Shown piece after piece: positions 12,899-17,114 of a stretch of 17,114 bases of DNA. Every line of letters begins with the position of its first letter. Position 1 is the first letter of the stretch. Made by a program: the position numbers and the translations under genes. The notes below the pieces were generated by a model. It made no database searches. It saw only the letters and a program-made list of their open reading frames with translations, and was not told the DNA's origin. The stretch is taken from positions 1-17,114 of the forward strand of contig JBDIBA010000039.1 of the NCBI GenBank assembly GCA_039812705.1. Reading direction: 5' to 3'. The stretch is from JBDIBA01 sp039812705 (GTDB lineage: Bacteria > Actinomycetota > Acidimicrobiia > Acidimicrobiales > JBBSGY01).

Positions 12899-14626
12899 TC
12901 ACACAAAGCGGTTCGTAATGGGCACGCGGCGGTCCTTTCCAAAGGCTTTCGGCGTGACTCGAACGCCAAGTGGCGACTGACGACGCTTGTATTCCGCGCC
13001 GTCAACCATCCTCACGATCCTTGCCACAATCTCTGGATCGAATCCCTTCTGAACTATTTCTGAAAGGGTCAGGTCGTCTTCGACATAAGCGTCGACGATC
13101 GGGTCAAGAACGGCATAAGGAGGAAGCGAGTCTTCGTCCTTCTGACCGGGACGAAGCTCGGCCGTGGGCACCTTGGTGAAAATCTCCTGCGAGATCACGG
13201 GCTTCTCACCAACCAAACGAGCCTGTTCATTGCGCCACTCGCACAGCTTGTAAGCAGTTGTCTTGACAACATCTTTGATGACGGCAAAACCCCCGGCTGT
13301 GTCGCCGTAAAGCGTTGAGTAACCAACAGCAAGCTCGCTCTTGTTTCCAGTGGTCAGCACCAGCCAACCGAACTCGTTGGAAAGCGCCATCAGGGTGACG
13401 CCCCTGATGCGGCTCTGCAGATTCTCGTCGGTGGTTCCGGCAGTTGGTTGACCCGTCGATGCTTCAAACATCTGACTAAACGCGCGATGAGCAATCTCAA
13501 TGGGAATCACTCGAAAATCGATTCCGAGGCGTTCGGCCAATTCACGCGCGTGCTGCTCGGACTCGGGCGAGGAGTAACGCGATGGCATGGACACGCCATG
13601 AACCTTGCCGGCACCTAACGCGTCGACTGCAATCGCTGCAACAAGACTGGAGTCGAATCCGCCGGACAGCCCAATGACGACATCTTCAAAACCGTTCTTG
13701 CGCACGTAATCACCAACGCCAACAACAATCGCGTTGTAAATCTCGGCCTCGCGACTCAAGTGACTGATGGGCCGCGGTGCAATCTCAACCGCTTCACGGT
13801 TGGGTGTGGGCTGTGACTTGATGGGTTCGACCGGCAACATCTGCGCAGTTGCGCGACCCCGAGGGTCTAACAAGCGCTTGCGGAACGTCGGCTTGACTTC
13901 GATGTCGACGGTTAAGAGCTCTTCTGCAAACTGGTTCGCCGAGGCCAAGACATTGCCGTCGGAATCGAATGCAACCGAAGCGCCGTCGAATACCAACTCG
14001 TCTTGTCCGCCCACTTGGTTGACATAAACAAGAGAAACAGAAGCATCCGCTGCACGCGTAGCCAACATTGCTTCACGCGTTGCGCGCTTGCCTGCAAAAA
14101 ACGGCGAGGAGTTAATTGCAAGAATGAGTTCGGCACCGGCTGCAGCCTGTTCGGCGACTGGACCATTTGGAGACCAGACGTCTTCACAAATAGTCACGCC
14201 AACCTTTGTCCCTGCAATTCCGTACAGCGTTGTCGCGGGAGGACCGGCTGCAAAGTAACGCTGCTCGTCAAACACGCCATAGTTAGGCAAGATGCGCTTG
14301 TGGTAGCGGCCAATGATTTGTCCGTCATGACAAATTGCCGCGGAATTGAATAGGTCTTGCTCGCGGTCAACAAAGCCAAAGACGGCAACGCAATTGCGCG
14401 TTGCTTCAGCAACCCTGTGCATTGCTTCGATATTCCGAGCAATGAAACCGGGCTTTAGCAAGAGGTCTTCGGGCGGGTATGAGGTAATTGCCAACTCGGG
14501 GAAAATCGCGATGTCCGAGCCAAGCTCTTCAGCCTTAGAGAGCGCCTCCAAAATGCGCTCGACATTTCCTTCAATGTCACCAACAGAGGTGTTGATCTGA
14601 CAGGCGGTCACGCGGACGTTTGGCAT
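12899..14626 (-). CDS. nadE: Glutamine-dependent NAD+ synthetase
   Basis: A 575-residue two-domain enzyme that makes NAD+ from deamido-NAD+, ATP and glutamine, the last step of NAD synthesis. The N-terminal nitrilase-type glutaminase has the Glu-Lys-Cys triad: FPELAI (Glu44), YHKRILPNYGVFDE (Lys110) and TICEDVW (Cys147). The C-terminal synthetase has the ATP pyrophosphatase P-loop LSGGFDSS (about 320-327), then TGNKSELAVGYSTLYGD and LPPYAVLDPI. All key residues are present. The ATG at 14626 begins MPNVRVTACQINTSVGD, fitting family starts. A TTG at 14668 would add 14 atypical residues. There is no Shine-Dalgarno sequence before the ATG, but a TAATGT box lies 7 nt upstream. It is divergent from the EEP-family gene with 62 nt between starts. 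Confidence 0.97.
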   Translation of the reverse strand: MPNVRVTACQINTSVGDIEGNVERILEALSKAEELGSDIAIFPELAITSYPPEDLLLKPGFIARNIEAMHRVAEATRNCVAVFGFVDREQDLFNSAAICHDGQIIGRYHKRILPNYGVFDEQRYFAAGPPATTLYGIAGTKVGVTICEDVWSPNGPVAEQAAAGAELILAINSSPFFAGKRATREAMLATRAADASVSLVYVNQVGGQDELVFDGASVAFDSDGNVLASANQFAEELLTVDIEVKPTFRKRLLDPRGRATAQMLPVEPIKSQPTPNREAVEIAPRPISHLSREAEIYNAIVVGVGDYVRKNGFEDVVIGLSGGFDSSLVAAIAVDALGAGKVHGVSMPSRYSSPESEQHARELAERLGIDFRVIPIEIAHRAFSQMFEASTGQPTAGTTDENLQSRIRGVTLMALSNEFGWLVLTTGNKSELAVGYSTLYGDTAGGFAVIKDVVKTTAYKLCEWRNEQARLVGEKPVISQEIFTKVPTAELRPGQKDEDSLPPYAVLDPIVDAYVEDDLTLSEIVQKGFDPEIVARIVRMVDGAEYKRRQSPLGVRVTPKAFGKDRRVPITNRFV

Positions 14627-14633
14627 TGCGCAG

Positions 14634-14639
14634 ACATTA
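14634..14639 (-). promoter_or_regulatory. Possible -10 box (TAATGT) of nadE
   Basis: TAATGT on the minus strand ends 7 nt before the nadE ATG (14626), with no Shine-Dalgarno sequence between. This fits a leaderless transcript. The -35 region is not recognisable. Confidence 0.28.
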
Positions 14640-14688
14640 GGACCCAACGCAGTCGCGTGAGACCCCAAACTGTGGCCAAAATGGCTCT

Positions 14689-15663
14689 ATGAAAGCTCTG
14701 CGGATAATCGTCCTCTTGATTGGCTTGCCGATCTTGTTTTTCTGCGCGGTGGTTATCGGCCTCAACCTTTTCGGCGAAGAATCAGCCAGAGTCGCCATCC
14801 TCCAGCAAGTCACGCCTTACCTCTTGCTGCCTGCATACCTTGCATTCGTTGCGTTCTTCGCGACCAAACACTGGGTGCTTACAGCCATCAGCGCACTTGT
14901 CATCTTCTTCCACCTGTTTTTGGTCGTTCCAGAGATATTTTCCGGGCAATCAAGCTTGACCGAAGCCGAGCGCAAATCAACACCGGTCAAGGTGTTCTCA
15001 CAAAACGTGATGTTCGACAACGAGACACCAGATGCACCCGCTGCAGCCATCCGCAATGCAAACCCGGACATCATCTTGTTACAAGAGGTCACTTGGCAGA
15101 ACTGGCAAGCCCTTGAGGCAACCGGCGTCTTTGCCGACTACCAGTACAGCTTCGTGTCGCAGGCCGGAACCGACGGCCTAGCCATGTGGTCGAAGTCTCC
15201 ATTGAGCGACACCGAACTGCTTGAGAGCAAGGGCTTTCCAACGCAGCGCGCACGCACCGTCATTGGTGACAAAGAACTGACCATTTACAACGTCCACACA
15301 CGCGCACCCGTCAACGGAAGGTCTGAGTATTGGTATGACGACCTTGCAACGTTGCGCAACCGTCTGTCGCGCGACAGCGGACCGGTGTTGGCGGCCGGCG
15401 ACTACAACGCGTCGTACCAACACCCTGCTTTCCGCGCCATCCTCAAGGCCGGGTTCAAGGACGCTGCGCCTGCGTCTGGCCACGGGCTTTCGCGGACCTG
15501 GCCGCTCGACCGAATGGGCGGCGGAGTCTTTGGTGGCTATGTTCGCCTAGACCACGTTTTGTTCAACGACCGCCTCAAGGTGAGTGAATACGCAACGGCT
15601 CCGGGCAACGGAAGCGACCACAACGCTTTACGCGCTTCGCTGGTTTTTTCCTCACCTGAATGA
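14689..15663 (+). CDS. Membrane-anchored endonuclease/exonuclease/phosphatase-family protein
   Basis: A 324-residue protein with three hydrophobic N-terminal segments (about 5-27, 41-58, 62-84) and a C-terminal EEP-fold metal-dependent phosphoesterase domain, probably outside the cytoplasmic membrane. Catalytic landmarks are VFSQNVMFDN (Asn106), IILLQEV (Glu133), IYNVHTRAP (His203), AAGDYNAS (Asp238, Asn240), RLDHVLFN (Asp288) and GSDHNAL (Asp310, His311), so the active site looks complete. The family includes nucleases, sphingomyelinase-like and inositol-phosphate phosphatases, and the substrate cannot be assigned. The ATG at 14689 has no Shine-Dalgarno sequence; CAAAAT lies 6 nt upstream. 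The Nudix-like gene starts 18 nt after its stop, so the two may be co-transcribed. Confidence 0.9.
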   Translation: MKALRIIVLLIGLPILFFCAVVIGLNLFGEESARVAILQQVTPYLLLPAYLAFVAFFATKHWVLTAISALVIFFHLFLVVPEIFSGQSSLTEAERKSTPVKVFSQNVMFDNETPDAPAAAIRNANPDIILLQEVTWQNWQALEATGVFADYQYSFVSQAGTDGLAMWSKSPLSDTELLESKGFPTQRARTVIGDKELTIYNVHTRAPVNGRSEYWYDDLATLRNRLSRDSGPVLAAGDYNASYQHPAFRAILKAGFKDAAPASGHGLSRTWPLDRMGGGVFGGYVRLDHVLFNDRLKVSEYATAPGNGSDHNALRASLVFSSPE

Positions 15664-15667
15664 GACT

Positions 15668-15673
15668 TATCAT
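15668..15673 (+). promoter_or_regulatory. Possible -10 box (TATCAT) of the Nudix-like gene
   Basis: TATCAT ends 8 nt before the ATG at 15682, within the 18-nt gap after the EEP gene. No Shine-Dalgarno sequence is present. It may give the Nudix-like gene its own leaderless transcript; no clear -35 box is seen. Confidence 0.22.
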
Positions 15674-15681
15674 CGTGCGAG

Positions 15682-17028
15682 ATGTCCAGTTTTTCGCCTT
15701 TGTCTGACTCGTCGCACTCCACAATCCGGCCCAGTCGCACCACGCAAGCCAGCAGGTGGTTCCACACTGCCCCAGTGACGCAGATCCAACTCCTTGACCT
15801 GGCACGTGTTGACGACACCACCTTGCTGGACTTGGCAATTGAAGTGGAGGCCAAGAGCTACTTCGACTTCATTGACGCAGCGCAGGCAAAGGCCCAGAGG
15901 CAGGGTCGCGTCTCGTCTGCTCATAACGTGTTTGAAAAAGATCCAGCCTCTGGCCGTCAACGCACACGGAACGAACAGCTCAGTATAGCCAGATCAACTT
16001 TGGCCAAAACACTTGAGGGTTGCGAGCGTGTCTCTCGTGAACACCTCGCAAGGCTCGTCTCTCAACCGTCGCCAAAGTCGCGCGGCCTACTGCTGGCAGG
16101 ACACGTTGAATACGACCCGATACGTGGTTTCGTGCTCCAAACAGCTGACGTTGCTGTCACTCAACGAACCAGATCCACACTTCCAACTGCAATGGTTGAA
16201 GTGATGCGGGGCGTCGGGGTAGATCCTTCGCCCGATGAACTGGTGTGCTTGATGATGATCATTCGCGAAGACACGCCCGGCAGGCTTGCGCTAGCCGGAG
16301 GAATGGTCCCTAATGCCCACGTCGCACGCGCAACCGGGAGCGCAGATCTCCTTCTTTTGAGCGACCCCATCGCAGCAACTTTCCGAAATGAAGTCCGCGA
16401 AGAAATGGGAGTCGACATTCCAGTTGCGATCGACCCCCGTGTCGGAGGACGGCTGGGCATCGACGCAGCGGTACGAACCTCTCAATTGTTCGCAGGAGGG
16501 CCTGCGGGCGGAACTCGGTCCGACACCACACTCGGAGTGTTATACGACACATCCAAACAAACGCCGCACGCGCAAGTCGGCGAAGATGCATTTGCAGCAG
16601 GTTCTGTTCCCGTCAAAGATCTCCTCTCGTACATCAACAGTGGTGGGCTCTTGTATGGCGACAAAGTCGACAAGAACGGCCACATAACGCGCGGCAAACA
16701 CGTCACCGAAGTCTTGATTGCGCTCAACAAACTCGAACACACATTGTCGAGCGCGTTGCGTTCCGCTCCGCCAGGTGCCCTTTCGAAAAGCCAGCAGACC
16801 GAGGTGCAAGACATGCAAGCGGCCCTTGATGAGCTATTCATGACACGCAGCGCCCGACACGAACTCGCACAGTTGCCTTCCGTTCGTGCCGCTATCGAAG
16901 CCAGCCAAGCAACAAAGGCGCAATTCCTCAAGAGTTTGCAAAGCAACGAACGCTGCCGGGATGACTCCCTTGAGGGCAAAATGGGGTCGGAAGTGGTTTT
17001 TGACCTGCTTCCGACGATTGGAGAGTAG
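15682..17028 (+). CDS. Large protein with a divergent Nudix-like domain
   Basis: A 448-residue soluble protein with no signal peptide or membrane span. Residues about 185-315 look like a divergent Nudix hydrolase domain, whose family cleaves nucleoside diphosphates linked to another group. RLALAGGMV (201-209) resembles the strand and Gly-Gly before a Nudix box, and AATFRNEVREEMGVDI (231-246) resembles its catalytic helix. LGVLYDT (284-290) and GEDAFAAGSVPVKDLL (300-315) match the later strand and loop of ADP-ribose-type Nudix domains. About 20 extra residues separate the Gly-Gly from the helix, and the usual Arg of REUxEE is Asn236. The EE pair (240, 241) is kept. The N-terminal ~160 and C-terminal ~130 residues (partly helical, LEHTLSSALR and after) are not recognised. 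The ATG at 15682 is the first good start. Confidence 0.75.
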   Translation: MSSFSPLSDSSHSTIRPSRTTQASRWFHTAPVTQIQLLDLARVDDTTLLDLAIEVEAKSYFDFIDAAQAKAQRQGRVSSAHNVFEKDPASGRQRTRNEQLSIARSTLAKTLEGCERVSREHLARLVSQPSPKSRGLLLAGHVEYDPIRGFVLQTADVAVTQRTRSTLPTAMVEVMRGVGVDPSPDELVCLMMIIREDTPGRLALAGGMVPNAHVARATGSADLLLLSDPIAATFRNEVREEMGVDIPVAIDPRVGGRLGIDAAVRTSQLFAGGPAGGTRSDTTLGVLYDTSKQTPHAQVGEDAFAAGSVPVKDLLSYINSGGLLYGDKVDKNGHITRGKHVTEVLIALNKLEHTLSSALRSAPPGALSKSQQTEVQDMQAALDELFMTRSARHELAQLPSVRAAIEASQATKAQFLKSLQSNERCRDDSLEGKMGSEVVFDLLPTIGE

Positions 17029-17114
17029 CTGCGCGTGTCCAACGGACTCGAACAGCTCCATGTTGTTTAACTCGTCATAATGACGTGAAAGGTGACGACA
17101 GATTTTGGAGCTGA
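17029..17114 (+). promoter_or_regulatory. Region after the Nudix-like gene with a short palindrome
   Basis: CGTCAT-A-ATGACG (17073-17085) is a perfect 6-bp inverted repeat with a 1-nt centre, and it contains a CATAAT -10-like hexamer (17076-17081). A GTG at 17093, 11 nt further on, opens a frame that runs off the window. This may be the promoter or operator of the next gene, but only 22 bases of that frame are visible. No terminator for the Nudix-like gene is seen. Confidence 0.25.

Noticed and set aside
12859..12918. Small plus-strand frame preceded by AAAGGAG in the sigma/nadE gap
   Set aside because: It has only 19 codons, the Shine-Dalgarno spacing is too long (about 13 nt to GTG), and it ends inside nadE on the opposite strand. 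No support beyond chance.
17085..17114. GTG-started 9-codon frame ending TGA at the window edge
   Set aside because: It is too short and shows no ribosome site. The overlapping frame from GTG 17093 that leaves the window is a better, though still unproven, candidate start.

Overview
The window looks like a chromosomal segment from a moderately GC-rich actinobacterium. An uncultured or free-living member of Acidimicrobiia is a reasonable guess, but the sequence alone does not prove it. The main support is a topoisomerase I with a long lysine/alanine/proline tail in place of C-terminal zinc fingers, an RsbW-like/STAS regulator pair, a primary-type sigma factor, and a compact Tad/Flp cluster. 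That cluster has the gene order known from actinobacteria such as Mycobacterium tuberculosis (Rv3661 divergent from Rv3660c-Rv3655c). I saw no rRNA, tRNA, CRISPR array, insertion sequence or phage gene.

Layout. Positions 1-555 hold the 3' end of a membrane protein that may begin with a zinc-finger remnant. It is followed by a GT4-type glycosyltransferase (659-1744). A convergent gap carries a probable terminator and a striking 27-bp inverted repeat. Next are topA (minus strand, 1936-4770) and a divergent DedA-family membrane protein (about 4898-5602). A minus-strand pair follows, encoding a STAS anti-sigma antagonist (6104-6442) and an RsbW-like protein that has lost recognisable ATP-binding boxes (5660-6103).

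Positions 6540-10726 hold a minus-strand Tad operon, read in the order Ssd/TadZ-like, TadA ATPase, TadB, TadC, DUF4244/Flp-like pilin and TadE pseudopilin. Its genes abut, overlap by 4 nt or lie 2-17 nt apart. A HAD-IB phosphatase (10858-11685) is divergent from it. A strong bidirectional terminator (11713-11742) separates that gene from a convergent sigma-70 factor (about 11761-12681). Upstream of the sigma gene lies glutamine-dependent NAD+ synthetase nadE (12899-14626, minus). Divergent from nadE are a membrane-anchored endonuclease/exonuclease/phosphatase-family protein (14689-15663) and a large, divergent Nudix-like protein (15682-17028).

How they fit together. The Tad genes would build a minimal pilus or secretion apparatus: the ATPase TadA, the inner-membrane platform TadB/TadC, and two small class III-signal substrates. 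The Ssd/TadZ-like ATPase relative probably handles localisation. The adjacent STAS/RsbW-like pair looks like a partner-switching module, but its kinase-like half seems unable to bind ATP. The remaining genes are housekeeping: DNA topology, transcription, NAD synthesis and envelope functions.

The items most worth a second look are the divergent Nudix protein, the degenerate RsbW-like and Ssd-like nucleotide-binding proteins, the perfect 14-bp hairpin inside tadE, the 27-bp inverted repeat downstream of topA, and a set of gene starts without Shine-Dalgarno sequences that have TAnnnT boxes 6-7 or 8 nt upstream, suggesting leaderless transcripts.
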